A DNA stretch of 64,000 bases. Source: Talaromyces rugulosus. Its lineage: Eukaryota > Ascomycota > Eurotiomycetes > Eurotiales > Trichocomaceae. Below the pieces are notes generated by a model that ran no database searches, had not been told where the DNA came from, and saw only the letters and a program-made list of their open reading frames with translations. Below are positions 1-11,549 of the stretch, piece by piece. The stretch's first letter is position 1. Each line of letters begins with the position of its first letter. Made by a program: the position numbers and the translations under genes. Location of the stretch: assembly GCF_013368755.1 (NCBI RefSeq), contig NC_049561.1, positions 744,001 to 808,000 on the forward strand, given 5' to 3'.

Positions 1-157
1 AAAGTTTCACAGGTTTCAAACTCCGGAGGGGCTCCTGAGCCCCCATCTATCTCTAAAGTAGGGCCAACGTTATGTTAAATTATATATGTTAGTTAATACA
101 TAGCCGCGATTAATGCCCTTGAAACTTTATAAATTAATAGAGATACTATATTAACAG

Positions 158-2358
158 TTACTCATTTGTCTTGTCATCCGCCTTCTCAGCCTTGTCAGCC
201 ATATCCCCCGTCGCCGCCGTTTTCTTCCTTATATCAGTCCATCCCATACCCCAAACCCATATTCCACACAGAGCGCCTATGGAGACAATCAAGTAGAAGA
301 CACGATTGAGACTGTTTGCATACGCCAGCAGGATACCCGGCAGATCGTCCTCGTTGACAATGGCGCGAAACCCCGTGGCACCTGCATGTATAATTTCGGC
401 GGCATTCGCATTCGGCGCGTGAAGCGCGAGCTGTGACTTCAGGCTGCTGCTGAAGATGACATTGGCTAGGGAAAGCTCAATGGACGGGGCAAGGGACTGC
501 GCAAATACCATCCAGGCCATGCCGGAAGCGAGCTCTGCGCCTGAAACAACTGCTTGGATCGCGATGATTGCCTGGAAGATGTTAGTTTTTTTTCTTCTCT
601 TCATTTTTTGCGAGAGCAGTCAGTGACTGATCAGGGTTGGGGGTGAACATGCCACTTGCAGCCCAGCGCCAGAACCGAGGCCACCGATGATCATGAATCC
701 AATCCATTCGCCTTTCGGGCTATCGGGTCGCAAAATTGAGTACAAGCCGGTGGCGATGGATACCAAGACGGTCGAAAATAATGCCAGCGGGATGACGTAT
801 CCTATCTTGGAGACTAGGTACATGTGAATAAAAAGTGCGACGTATTGGAGGGGAGGAGAGGGAAAAAAACCTACTTATTGCACCGGAAGACGCAGCCATG
901 GCGAGCTGAGGCAGAATGATAGGCAAGAGATAGACACCGCTCATCATGGGACTCGTGTTGTGGATAGATTGAAAGTAGATGGGGAGATAATAGACGGCGC
1001 CGTAGATGGCAGACATGAGGCACGCTTGGTAGACGCCCGATGACCACACGGCAGTGCGGCTGAGCATGGAATGAGGAAGCAGGCCGTCATCACCCTTGTG
1101 TATATTCCAACAGAACCAGACGATACCCGTGACTGCGGCGCCGCAGAAGAGGCCGATGACGCGGGAGTTGTTCCAGGCATACTGGTTGCCGCCGTACTGA
1201 AGGGCGAGGAGGAGCTGCAGGACAGCGGCAGCGAAAAGAACGAAGCCGACGAGGTCGAGATACTTGTGCAGCTTGGGGAGGACCGCTAGGGCCTTGTCCT
1301 TCTTGGTCTGCTCGGGGATACGGAGGAGAGAAATGGCGACTACGGCGAAGGCGCCAGCAGGCAGGTTGACGTAGAAGCCTGGGTTTCGGGTCAGTTGTTG
1401 TTACTTTGTATTACAAAGAAAGGCAAAGGACTTACACCAGCGCCAGGTGGTGTAAGAGGTAAAGGCGCCTCCAACGAGAGGGCCGGCGACAAGTCCAAGC
1501 TGGTTGACTACAACATGATCAGCAACACAAAACGGCATTCAAATTGGCGCAAGATTCTCTCCTTACATCCCATCGTGATTCCTAGCAGTCCTATTGAGGT
1601 GTGAGTACATTCGCGGCTAGTAATTGGTGATTGACGTACCAGGACGCTTCTCGAGAGGGACACAGCTAGAGATGATGGTGATGGCACCAACAATAATGCC
1701 GGCAGCTCCAAAGCCAGCGACGGCACGGCCGACAATGAGCATGTTGGATGAGGTCGCGGTGGCGCAAAGCAGGGAACCGATCTCGAAAATGGCGAAAAAG
1801 GAAAGGAATACCCACTAAGTATGAATATTCGAGCTTTAGCCTTTAATAACAAATAAAAATCCAGGGCGCAAAACGAACCTTTGTGCGAAAGCGCTGATAT
1901 ATCCTACCTGTCAGAGGCTGAGGCGCGGCACTGTTGTCCTTGTTAGTGCACCAGCCATATATTTTAGGATATAAAATATATTTTACCTTCCAAACTGATA
2001 TGCGCTGGCGTACCAGCCGACGTCGGGCAGCGAATTAAAGGTATCAGTGATTCGGGGGATGGCCTAGAAAGGGAAGAAAAAGATGTTAGCAGGCGCAGAA
2101 ATATAGCCATTGCTGGTAGGGACTCACAGTGCTGATAATCATGGTGTCGAGCAACATCAGAAAGCACGACAAGGCGACACTTGCGATGACGATTGCCAAC
2201 TTGAAGCCCTCGACGTACTCGCGAGCGTCTTGGCCATCTGCCGGTGCGGCCTCCGTCTCCTTGACAGCATCGCCATCGCCATGTTGGGAGGATGTAGAGG
2301 TCGACGTTGTTTGATCGACCGGAGTTTTGTCGAGCGACTCGGCCGTTGTGTTCTCCAT
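158..2358 (-). CDS. MFS multidrug-type transporter (DHA14-like), multi-exon
   Basis: A proton-coupled efflux pump of the major facilitator superfamily, expected in the plasma membrane with about 14 helices. The start is ATG 2358 ([14 protein letters not shown]), followed by a Ser/Thr-rich cytosolic tail. Exon 1 is 2358..2128 and exon 2 is 2063..1987; the next exon gives the DHA14 signature [16 protein letters not shown] / [18 protein letters not shown]. Later exons encode hydrophobic helices, including [13 protein letters not shown] near 900 and the end of the protein at 604..158, which finishes in a charged tail ([11 protein letters not shown]). I did not resolve every intron between 1930 and 600, so only the span is firm. 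Known relatives lie in toxin or antibiotic gene clusters. Here it stands alone, divergent from nothing, with a 1.1 kb upstream gap. Confidence 0.88.
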
Positions 2359-3495
2359 GGCTGAGAAGCTTTGGGAAGCTCTGCTGGTGGAGATGATGAT
2401 GAGCAAAGTGAGAGAGAGGCAACAAAAAAAAAAACGACGTGACGTTTCTTGGCCTGGCCGAAGCTCTGGTCTAGAGTGTTGGCACCAACCAAATGTATGC
2501 AGGCAGGATCAACAAGACACAGAGGTAACAAGTCTGTGCGAGAGTGAAGCTAGCAGCTAGCAGCAGAGCGAAGAGCGATAGGGATCACAAATCACAATGG
2601 CACAGTTGCATGCATTTCGCATGCATTTCGCCCCTCCGGACGTCCTCCGTGAAGCCACTCCAAGGTAGCTAAACTAGGCTATACACGGTGGTTGGGCGAT
2701 GCTTGTGGCGGACGGGAAGGCAATTAAATTTTCAGCCCCTACAGAAAGTGCGTAATACTAATGCAATTGCTGGCAGGGTCTACTCACTAGTTAGCTACAT
2801 GGATAATATTACGGGGACATCACATGTGCATAGTTGCCAACAAGGACCGAGCGTTAATAGTTTATTCTCCGTAGTCCACAATCCACCTGTCCACGCCCTA
2901 CTCCGTATATTCATTTGTAAATTATCTATATTGTTGTTTTTAATTTTTATATATTAATTTGTTTGGGGATGCTGGCTATATATAGAAGTCAATCAGTATA
3001 TAAGCACCTTCAATGTTGTCTCGCCGGCACTTCTCATATATTTATCTATATTTACGTGTAGATATTACACCATTGATCAGTGAATTTTAGGTGGAGTAAA
3101 CTTACCAAGAAGTCTGATACTATAATCAATTGATATACTGTCATTGTCAGTCCTGATAAACACTCTTTCTCAGACGCTGCATAAACATAAAATGAAGTTT
3201 AGCACTCGCTAATTTGATTCTAATTACCTCAGGGAATTGAAAGTGTTCCCAAGGTACGCTAATTACTATGGACATTCGCCTTACAGGCTGTGCTTATATA
3301 CATCAATATCAAAACGAAAAATGGGGAGACGTGGTATTTACAGTACAACTTTCCGACTAAAAACAAAGACAAAAACAAAAACGACCAGGGAATCAAAACA
3401 TAAAAAATTCCGGAGTGCACAAAGGAAATGACAAAAAAAAAGATACATAAACACATAAACACAGAAACACATATGATTACACAGTGGAATTCCCC
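2359..3495. other. Intergenic, promoter of the MFS gene and 3' flank of the Pth11-like gene
   Basis: No coding sequence seen. It contains a perfect tandem 11-mer at 2608-2629 about 250 bp upstream of the transporter start. From about 2880 to 3480 it is A/T-rich. Confidence 0.6.
2608..2629. repeat. Tandem 11-mer GCATGCATTTC x2
   Basis: Two exact adjacent copies (2608-2618, 2619-2629). Each contains the palindrome GCATGC or TGCATGCA. They lie in the promoter of the MFS gene. A regulatory role is only a guess. Confidence 0.6.
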
Positions 3496-4713
3496 CTACG
3501 AACGGGGATCGTATTCCACAGTGTATTCATCCGTGCGTCGGACACGCACCGGTGCTGCTGACTTGAGCGGGACCATCTCGTTGCTCTCATCATAGTAAGC
3601 CACAGTGGTGCCAAAAGGGCTTCCTGTGACCTGGTTGCTGCGGCGGTTGTTGTGGGAGCCGAACGAGTTTTTCTCCAGGTCCTGATAGCGGGCAGGCTTC
3701 ATACCAGCCATACTTCCGGCGGACGAATCCGTAAACTTGCTACCCTTGCTGTCATTGCCGGTGCGGCCACCCGAAAGATTGAGGGACTTGGCGATCGACG
3801 AGGTCATGCGACGGAAGCCCAGGTTGAGCTTGGTGATGGCTGAGAGGGCGGGCACAGAGGCCATGATGATGACAAGCGTTTGCTCGAGGCCAGCCCAGAG
3901 GGCAGACAGGCTGCTCATGTAGGCGGGCTCGGCGACGCCTGAGACCTTGGCGAGGGTGATAGCCTTCATAATAGACACGGCCATAGTAATGAGCGAAGTA
4001 CACATGAGCAGGATGATACCGATTTTCTTCTTGATGTTTAGGTGTAGGTTCCAGATTATTATGGACGGGAATAGGACGTAGGTCAGGTCTGCCATGGTGA
4101 AGAGGGATTGCGTAGTGTAGGCGGTAATGGAAGCCACTTGAGGGCTGTATCGGGCCCTCTTGTCCGTGATAGTCGGATCCCACAAGGCCTCGATGGGCGT
4201 AATGGCTAGAAAGTTCGTCAGAAGCACCAGCATACCGCCTATGGCCTGTAGCACGGTGAAGACGATGAGGTAGCGCTTGAGCCACTCGTGGATTCCAAAC
4301 AGGCGGATGAGGAAGACGCCACCAGATACGCGCGCCAACACGGCGACAAAGCAACCGGGGATCATGTAGAGCCAGGCCCATTTGCCGGCGTTGATGAGTT
4401 GTTCGGGCGTCATATCTCGATCGTGTTTCCCCAGGCCCCAGGATGAAGATTTAGAGAGGAAGCCCATGTCGATGAGCTGCATGACCTGTTGCCGGTGTTA
4501 GTACATTTATTTAGTGTCTCATGGTCGAATGGCAATGATGGAAAAAGAGTGAATGCTGGGATTTCTTCATACCATTGCCGCCAGCATCAGCCAGTCCTCC
4601 GCAAAGAGCCCTCCGAACTTGTGTTGCACGGCGAAGCGAGTCGCGACGACAATAACGGCAATGATGGTGAGGGCCCATAGCAGGCCGATGATGAGGGTAG
4701 CCCGGTCAGCCAT
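3496..4713 (-). CDS. Pth11-like integral membrane protein (fungal rhodopsin-type domain)
   Basis: Two exons, 4713..4573 and 4485..3496, join in frame (…LMLAAM|VMQLIDMGF…) to give 376 aa. The intron has GTATGA at the donor and CAG at the acceptor. The protein has about seven hydrophobic segments; the first is within residues 7-25 (LIIGLLWALTIIAVIVV). The family hallmark GGLFAEDWLMLAAM sits near residue 34, and a polar C-terminal tail of about 120 residues carries many Ser, Asn and Arg. Known relatives resemble the Magnaporthe Pth11 receptor class, but most lack a proven ligand. The CFEM domain of true Pth11 is absent. Transcribed away from the DNA to its left. Confidence 0.85.
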
Positions 4714-6604
4714 CTTGCCAGCTAATTGCGAACCGTTGCAGAAAAGTTGAAGATGGAACCTGCAGCCAAAAGCCTCGACGAGGTGACGGAGTCGGAGATG
4801 GAAAAGAGAAGTGTAGAAGAATCGATGTGCTGTCTTTGTGGGACAAAAGTGGGTGGATGACTGCCAGGGTGGTGATTGGATTACCAGTGCTCTGACGAGG
4901 ATGCACTGAAGAATATCATGTCCACAGGCTTATCATGTCCCGCGCGACATGCATTATTACGAGCGCAGGCGCAACTGGGATATGTCAGTTGGTCGCTCAC
5001 TACTGGATTCAGTTTGGTGCGGGGCGGAAACATGTGCTGACTGCAGGCTAACTTCGGACTCTGAGTCTGTACAGAGTAGAGCTGTACGTATAATTGATAC
5101 GTAGTAAGTACAGAGCACAGCCCCCATAGAAAACTTGACTTGTTACAACTTGTCGACAAGACGATAATAATAAAATGATTTATATTACATCTAACAAGAT
5201 TGTTTTTGAAAAGCACCCTTTGCTGTGTACACAACTCCATTAAACCAAAATCGCTATAGTCTTGTAGCCCTAAAATCAAACTTCTTATTAAATCCATAGC
5301 GGGTTTGATTATCTATTCTCAGTTTAAGAACTATGTTTCAGGGCTATTTATAACTTATAAGTATATAAAAATATTTAATAAGACATAATTTCTAAACTAA
5401 AAATGCATAATCAAAACTGTTTGTTTGTATTTGTCGATTTTGGACAGAAAAGCCAATACGTACGCTTGTTTGAGCTGTTTCGGACTTTGCGTATTAATAC
5501 TAGCGGATCCACTTAGCATCAAGAGTACCATATCAAGTTTAGTTGTTCGGCGATCATACCACCCTGGAACGCAATACTTCAGACCACGCGAGTCGTTGTC
5601 TAATGTCTACTACCTTCTACTACCTTTTGCCACTCCGTGGTAGTGTTAGATTACCAGCAGGTATTGGGTATTTGGATCCAATACCCTGAACGTCGTCACC
5701 GTGCGCTCCGAAGGAATCCACAACATTGAAATACGCGGTAATTAATTGGGGTGCATAGATCATATGATTAGATAGATCACAAAAAAGCTCCGTTATCGAG
5801 GTCAGGTCTAGAACAACACCCACTTTTATCGGATAGATTATTGTGAACACAAGCAGTAAACCCCATAGAGATAACCTTGCTAGTTAATTATTCCTTGTTT
5901 TTTTGTTACTAGATTCCCTCTTGTCACCCCAAGCCACAAGGTCGGATTGTCCGATAATTTTACCCAACAATCTGGGAGCAGGGGCCTGCGCAAAGCCACT
6001 GTGCCGCAAGCTGAAAAGGATCATGATCCTGGCTATTTACACGTGGTATGGTGTACTAGCTGATAATTATGCATGCGGCCCAAAAGAGCAAGGTTGGATG
6101 AATTTAGCTTGTCCGCCCCCAACCTCTAAATCATAGTTCCCATACAAACACATACACATGGCCCCCGATCTGATCTGGCCACATGTCAAATGTGGATGGA
6201 GGATTGATAAGCATCCCGTTACAGGGCGATCCGAGCCTAAATGGGACTAAACCTTATGATACAAGTACACGAAATAAGCTCGTATTTACTATTTATACTG
6301 GCGCCAAGACCTTAAAACATAAATGTAACCACGCGTACAGTACTCGGATACCTAGATTACGAGGGGAATTTATTAAACTAATATAGTTTTTTTTAGCCTA
6401 AAAAGCAATATACGAATTAAGACGTTACCGAAAGATGTTTTTGCGCCACCTACCTATTTCTGAATAGCACAGCTGTTTCTTTTTCAGCTAGTTGTGGCTT
6501 CAGTGCAGGATTTTCCTGTCTATCATAGCCAAGAGGCTGTGTATACACGTTAAACATGATAATAGTAATAATGGTAATAATAGAAAAAAAGATAAAATAA
6601 AATA
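4714..6604. other. Long A/T-rich intergenic stretch
   Basis: About 1.9 kb with only short open frames on both strands (the longest, 4881-5297 and 5620-5850 on the minus strand, have no recognisable family). I see no transposon ends, LTRs or tRNA. The left edge is the promoter of the Pth11-like gene; the right edge is 3' flank of the NmrA-like gene. Confidence 0.55.
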
Positions 6605-7534
6605 TCACGGATAGGTTTGTTTTACGCTCGCCTGTTCGCGAACGAGATAGTCTTTAAACGTCGTTAGAGGTGTATACTTGGACAGCTCGTCGAGATCGAT
6701 GTATTCGCTCATCGACCGCATCGTCTTGGCCGAATTGATCAGCGCATTTGGGCTCCCCAGAGCCTCTGCGTCATCTCTCACAAAGATGGCCTTGAACGCA
6801 CCAGGTCTCCCAGCCGCATCCGCGAGCTCATCCAGGATGCGCTGAATCGGCAGAATCTGGCTGGCGACGTTGAACGCGCGACCATTTAGCTCCTCAGGCC
6901 TCTGGAACACTGCCACGGCCAAGCTCGCAATGTCCTGGTGGTCAACAAGCGGGAACTGCGTCTCAGGCGTCAACGAAGTAGTCCAGGTGCCCTTGTCCCT
7001 GACTTCCGGATACCGGACGCATTTGGGCTCCATGAAATTGGCCATAAAAAAAGATGGCCGTAGGAAGGTGTGAGACTCAAACCCGGCATCTAAAACGGCC
7101 TGCTCCACAGCTTTTTTGCCAAGGAGATGCTTCTCCATAAAGGAGCCCTCGACAACGTGGATCTTGGCTTCGAGCTGCGAAACGCCCAGACTCGTAGATG
7201 ACACAACTTGTTTGACACCTGCGGCTTTGGCGATACTAGCTATGCGCTGAGCCTGTTTGGTCTCGGCAGACAAATCCGCCATGTTGGGAAACAGGCAGAG
7301 GAAGAGCTTGTCACAGCCGGCGATTCCGGCTGCGAGTGCCTCGGCATTGTCCCAATCACCTTGCGAGAGCTGCACTCCAGCCGCTTTGAGCGCGATGGCG
7401 ACGGGCGAGTCTAAATTGCGAGCTGTAGCACGCACATTCCAATTGAGAGAGCGAAGCTGACGAGCTACGGAGCCGCCCTGGCTGCCCGTAGCGCTGCAGA
7501 CAAAAACTGTAGGTACTGAGGTGGCTTCTGCCAT
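6605..7534 (-). CDS. NmrA-like NAD(P)-binding protein
   Basis: A single-exon protein of 309 aa from MAEATSVPT; an in-frame ATG three codons upstream (7543) is also possible. The N-terminal Rossmann motif is VFVCSATGSQGGSVARQL (GxxGxxG type), typical of NmrA/HSCARG atypical short-chain dehydrogenases. Next comes DWDNAEALAAGIAGCDKLFL and the substrate-side motif FLRPSFFMANFME. The usual Tyr-x3-Lys catalytic pair is not evident, which fits a sensor or reductase of the NmrA group rather than a classic SDR. It is divergent from the NRPS-like gene at 8293 and shares its ~750 bp promoter, so co-expression with that pathway is plausible. Role (redox enzyme or redox-sensing regulator) is inference. 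Confidence 0.85.
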   Translation of the reverse strand: MAEATSVPTVFVCSATGSQGGSVARQLRSLNWNVRATARNLDSPVAIALKAAGVQLSQGDWDNAEALAAGIAGCDKLFLCLFPNMADLSAETKQAQRIASIAKAAGVKQVVSSTSLGVSQLEAKIHVVEGSFMEKHLLGKKAVEQAVLDAGFESHTFLRPSFFMANFMEPKCVRYPEVRDKGTWTTSLTPETQFPLVDHQDIASLAVAVFQRPEELNGRAFNVASQILPIQRILDELADAAGRPGAFKAIFVRDDAEALGSPNALINSAKTMRSMSEYIDLDELSKYTPLTTFKDYLVREQASVKQTYP

Positions 7535-8292
7535 GGTGTGCACTGATTGAAGTTCTTCTGAAAAACAAAAAAGGATCGAGGAATTATACGTTTCAAATGT
7601 TAGTTGAAACGGGTTTTGGTTTTGAGCTAGGGTTATGGTTTTAATTGGTGAGTTGAGTTATATATAGAGCACCAATGATTGGCAAAGCTGATGCCGATCA
7701 TAAGCCCAAATTTAAAATAAATATCACTAAGTATTGCCTCGTTGAAATATTTGTAATTTATATTGGTGTGGATTCCTACTACGGTTGACTCCTCACGTAG
7801 TATATACTAGTACCAACAACGTTAGATGTATCAGCCTCACTGACACATGGCACGGTGCTCTGCTTATGTGGGTGGAATGACGGATTAACGGGGATCCAGG
7901 CACTTTTTTCTCAGGCAATGCCAGCCGCGTCATGAATCATGGCGAGAGCTAACGCCAAGTGAAGTTATGCCGGGCGCTGGGGCCAAAACTGATAACGGGT
8001 ATTGGTAGATGGATGAATTGGTACATGGGCCTTTGTTGGCCGACTTGCCGGTGACTCGTTGCCGTCTGCCGTAAAAGGTTCTCTTACTCCACGTACGAAC
8101 AAGACGAGTTTATATGCTTTAGAGGAGGGTTTGTAGATCTCCGGAGGAGGCCTTTGTAGGATCATTCCCCCAAGACACAAATTGGCAGCCATTGACGGGT
8201 TGAAATGCGCCAAGTTGCTTGGTCTCATTCCACGCTATATCAAGCATTTGGTCTGTTACTACTCTTGATCAATATCGAACACGCCAGTCACC
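7535..8292. promoter_or_regulatory. Divergent promoter, NmrA-like / NRPS-like
   Basis: About 750 bp between two divergent start codons. It holds an isolated CTCCGGAG palindrome at 8139-8146, a possible Zn2Cys6-type half-site pair, but no experiment or second copy supports it. Confidence 0.4.
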
Positions 8293-11202
8293 ATGTCAAC
8301 TTGGCAATGTCTCCAAGACGTCCTTCGCTCGAGGGCCGAGAGTGAAGCCGGTGGCCGACTTCTCTTTTACTCGAACGGGGATTCTACGACAGCGCGTGAA
8401 GTCTCATATCACAGCCTTTACAACCAGGCCAAACAAGTGGGCGGCCGCATTCGCCGGCTCCCAGGTTTCCAGAGCAAGGCTCCCATTTTCTTGCACGTCG
8501 ACGACCACTGGGATACAATCCTGTGGTTTTGGTCTATCCTTCTCGCTGACGGTCTGCCCGTTCTCTCTACGCCATTCAGCAATGTTGAGGAACATCGGCG
8601 CCGGCACATCGACGGATTATCCGCCCTTTTGCAGTCTCCACTATGTATTACCAGGACAAAGGCGCTCCCTTTATTCGGGGCCAACCATGGCATGCAGATG
8701 CACACCATTGAGTCACTCCTGGAAAAAGACGAGCCCAGCAGCAGCAGTATCTCCCAAGATGAGCAGGCTGATGGACTCATCAGCGTCAGCAGCTCATCAC
8801 TTGCCATGTTGATGCTCACGTCTGGCAGCACAGGCAACTCCAAGGCCGTGCAGATATCACATAGACAAGCCCTGGCCTCTGTCGCTGGCAAGTCGCTGGC
8901 CTGTCAACTGCCGCTAGACCGGCCATTCTTGAACTGGATTGGACTTGACCACGTTGGCGCCCTAATGGAGATCCATATGCACGCCCTCTGGTACGGAGTC
9001 GATCAGATCCACGTTGCTACTGGGGACATTATCTCCTCACCCAAAACATTCCTCCAACTCCTGAGTCGCCATCAGGTTTCGCGCACATTTGCGCCCAACT
9101 TCTTCCTCGCCAGGCTCGTCTCAACAGTAGACGATCCATCTGACTCCTCCGAGCCTTCGGAGACTGAGGAATTATTGGATCTCTCCAACTTGCGGTTTCT
9201 CGTCTCTGGAGGCGAGGCAAACGACATAAACACCTGCCTCGCCGTTTCCTCACTGCTCTCCAAGTTTGGTGCTCCTCACAACGTCGTTGCACCGGGCTTT
9301 GGCATGACCGAGACCTGCGCTGGCTGTATATACAACACCAACTGCCCAGAGTACGATGTGCAAAACGATCATGCCGTGGCTTCGCTCGGCAAGTGTGTCA
9401 AGGGCATCAGCATGCGTGTTGCGCTCTTGGGGTCAGACTCGGACTTTGTGGCTGCTGCTCCCGGAGAGCCTGGTGCTCTTCAAGTCAGCGGCCCCATCGT
9501 CTTCCAGGGCTATTATCGCAACGAAGCTGCCACAGCCAAGGCCTTTACCGAGGATGGATGGTTCATCACCGGCGATCGAGCTGCCATTGACGCCAACGGA
9601 AACCTCAACATGATCGGTCGAACCGACGACGTGATCAACATCAACGGGATCAAGATTGCCACAGCCGACCTCCAGACATCTCTCGAGGTCGCGGTAGGTA
9701 GTCGAGTCTCCCGTGTCGTAGTATTTGGGTCCAGGGCCGCTCACACCGAGCAGGTTACCATAGCCTACGTGCCCCCAGGAGAGTGGCCAATGGCTCCCGA
9801 GGCCATGGCAGAAATCGAAACCATCGCAGGACAAGTGTGTTTGATGGCTGCTTCCACTAGGCCCCTTGTCTTCGCTATCGGAGCAGAGTCACAGCCTATA
9901 ATTCCCATCTCAGCCCTGGGCAAGATCTCCCGTGCAAAGATGCGTTCCCTACTCGAAGCCGGCCGGTTTGATCGAGACGTGAGCTACCACCAGGAGACGC
10001 TCACAGCCTTTAAGAAGAATAAGCAGAACCAACGCAGGCGAGACGGCGGAGGAGCTGCACCGGTGATGAACAAGGTTGAAGAATTCTTGATGGATGACAT
10101 TGCCTCAGCACGCGACTTGTCTCCCGAGGACTTTGACGTCGACACGCCTTTCTTTGACCTGGGATTCTCCTCCATGGACCTCATCAAACTCAAGCACAAG
10201 ATTGATAGGCGTTTTGGCATTACCGTGCCTCTGATTAAACTCCTCAAGAACCCAACCGCTCAGTCTCTAGCAGCAGTACTTGGCCCCGAGGTAGACCCTG
10301 ATTATGCCTCGACGACGAATGGCGGTGCTGCTGTTCCTGTCCAGCCAGCTGTGTACGACCCCATTGTCACGCTACGCTCAGGTGGCTCCAAGGCGCCTCT
10401 GTGGCTAGTCCATCCAGGCGTCGGCGAGGTCCTCGTCTTTGTCGGGCTGGCAAAGCAAATGGTTGACGATGATCGACCAGTGTACGCATTGCGTGCCAGG
10501 GGGTTCGACAAGGGCCAAAGCTACTTCGCCAACATTGAAGAGGCTGTCGACACATATGTGGGAGCCATTCGACAACGGCAACCCCAAGGCCCTTATGCCA
10601 TTGCCGGCTACAGCTACGGAACCATGTTAGCGTTTGAGATTTCCAAGAAACTCAACACCCAACTCGGTCCTAGCTCAGTCCAGTTCCTGGGTAGCTTTAA
10701 CCTGCCACCTCACATCAAGTTCCGCATGCGTCAGCTCAGTTGGAACATGTGCCTGTTAAGCTTGTCGTACTTTATTGGGCTGACGACTCAAGAGTACGCT
10801 GACGGCATCGATCAAGACGCGTACCAGTCATTATCCCGCCCTGAGGCATTGAAACAGGTGCTTAGTGCCACGGATTACAGCCGTATGGAGGAATTCGGCC
10901 TGACCGAGCCGGAACTTGTCCTCTGGGCAGATCTCGCCTTTGGTCTGCAGAGTATGGCAGTCGACTATGACCCTTCCGGGCTCGTTGACTCTATCGACAT
11001 CTTTCACGCCGAGCCGCTCAAGATTGTGGCTGCATCGCAGGAGATCTGGGTGCGTGACCACCTGAGTAAGTGGGCAGACTTCTCGGACAGTCCGCCCAAG
11101 TTTCACCACGTTAAAGGGGCTCACTATACTATGATTGATGCCGATCATGTGGTTGATTTTGCCAATACGTTGAAGTTGGCCATAAAGGAGCGGGGGCTAT
11201 AG
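8293..11202 (+). CDS. NRPS-like synthetase, single module A-T-TE (aryl-keto-acid condensing type)
   Basis: Uninterrupted 969 aa frame. Adenylation domain (about 1-560): A3 LTSGSTGNSK around residue 177, A5 GFGMTET near 335-341, A8 GRTDDVININGIKI near 442, A10 Lys544 in ALGKISRAKM. Carrier domain (about 590-665): FFDLGFSSMD with phosphopantetheine Ser627. Thioesterase (about 700-965): GYSYG with Ser774 and a C-terminal GAH with His944. There is no condensation domain. The A4 region reads NWIGLDHVGALMEIH rather than the FDxS of amino-acid activators. The order and size (~960 aa) match the TdiA, MicA and atromentin-synthetase class, which adenylate aromatic 2-keto acids (for example phenylpyruvate or indolepyruvate) and dimerise them on the TE into quinones or furanones. 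The exact substrate cannot be read from sequence. Neighbouring OMT and P450 would tailor the core. Confidence 0.93.
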   Translation: MSTWQCLQDVLRSRAESEAGGRLLFYSNGDSTTAREVSYHSLYNQAKQVGGRIRRLPGFQSKAPIFLHVDDHWDTILWFWSILLADGLPVLSTPFSNVEEHRRRHIDGLSALLQSPLCITRTKALPLFGANHGMQMHTIESLLEKDEPSSSSISQDEQADGLISVSSSSLAMLMLTSGSTGNSKAVQISHRQALASVAGKSLACQLPLDRPFLNWIGLDHVGALMEIHMHALWYGVDQIHVATGDIISSPKTFLQLLSRHQVSRTFAPNFFLARLVSTVDDPSDSSEPSETEELLDLSNLRFLVSGGEANDINTCLAVSSLLSKFGAPHNVVAPGFGMTETCAGCIYNTNCPEYDVQNDHAVASLGKCVKGISMRVALLGSDSDFVAAAPGEPGALQVSGPIVFQGYYRNEAATAKAFTEDGWFITGDRAAIDANGNLNMIGRTDDVININGIKIATADLQTSLEVAVGSRVSRVVVFGSRAAHTEQVTIAYVPPGEWPMAPEAMAEIETIAGQVCLMAASTRPLVFAIGAESQPIIPISALGKISRAKMRSLLEAGRFDRDVSYHQETLTAFKKNKQNQRRRDGGGAAPVMNKVEEFLMDDIASARDLSPEDFDVDTPFFDLGFSSMDLIKLKHKIDRRFGITVPLIKLLKNPTAQSLAAVLGPEVDPDYASTTNGGAAVPVQPAVYDPIVTLRSGGSKAPLWLVHPGVGEVLVFVGLAKQMVDDDRPVYALRARGFDKGQSYFANIEEAVDTYVGAIRQRQPQGPYAIAGYSYGTMLAFEISKKLNTQLGPSSVQFLGSFNLPPHIKFRMRQLSWNMCLLSLSYFIGLTTQEYADGIDQDAYQSLSRPEALKQVLSATDYSRMEEFGLTEPELVLWADLAFGLQSMAVDYDPSGLVDSIDIFHAEPLKIVAASQEIWVRDHLSKWADFSDSPPKFHHVKGAHYTMIDADHVVDFANTLKLAIKERGL

Positions 11203-11549
11203 GAATTTGGGAATTTACGTTTGTATGAGCGAAGTTTTTTTATGGAGGATAATGTTTTACTTACTTTTTTGCCGTACCAGCGACTTGATTATTCTTTCTT
11301 TTTCTTTTCTTATTAGATTTGGGTCTTTAGGGGTTGATTCAAGGCATTTATGCCTTTCATCGCCTTCAATGTTTCAATGCCTTTCTGATATTGGTTCACT
11401 TGTAATTCATGAAGCGATGTTCCAATATATTCTCAATTTATCTCAATTATCCTTATTATAGGAAAGTTTGATTTATGTATTCGCTTAATAAATACGTCTA
11501 TGTTGAATTCGGCATACCATTATATCAATATAATATCACCTGCAGCCGT
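11203..11549. other. Convergent 3' intergenic
   Basis: About 350 bp, T-rich near 11280-11320, between the converging NRPS-like and O-methyltransferase genes. Presumed to hold both 3' ends; nothing else seen. Confidence 0.6.

Noticed and set aside
3752..4381. 209-codon minus-strand open frame
   Set aside because: It overlaps the Pth11-like gene in another frame of the same strand and is rich in His/Arg/Pro, with no membrane helices. It is a shadow.
5620..5850. 76-codon minus-strand frame in the long A/T-rich gap
   Set aside because: A/T-rich composition and no motif; probably chance.
8293..11202. Full NRPS
   Set aside because: No condensation domain is present; the module is A-T-TE only.
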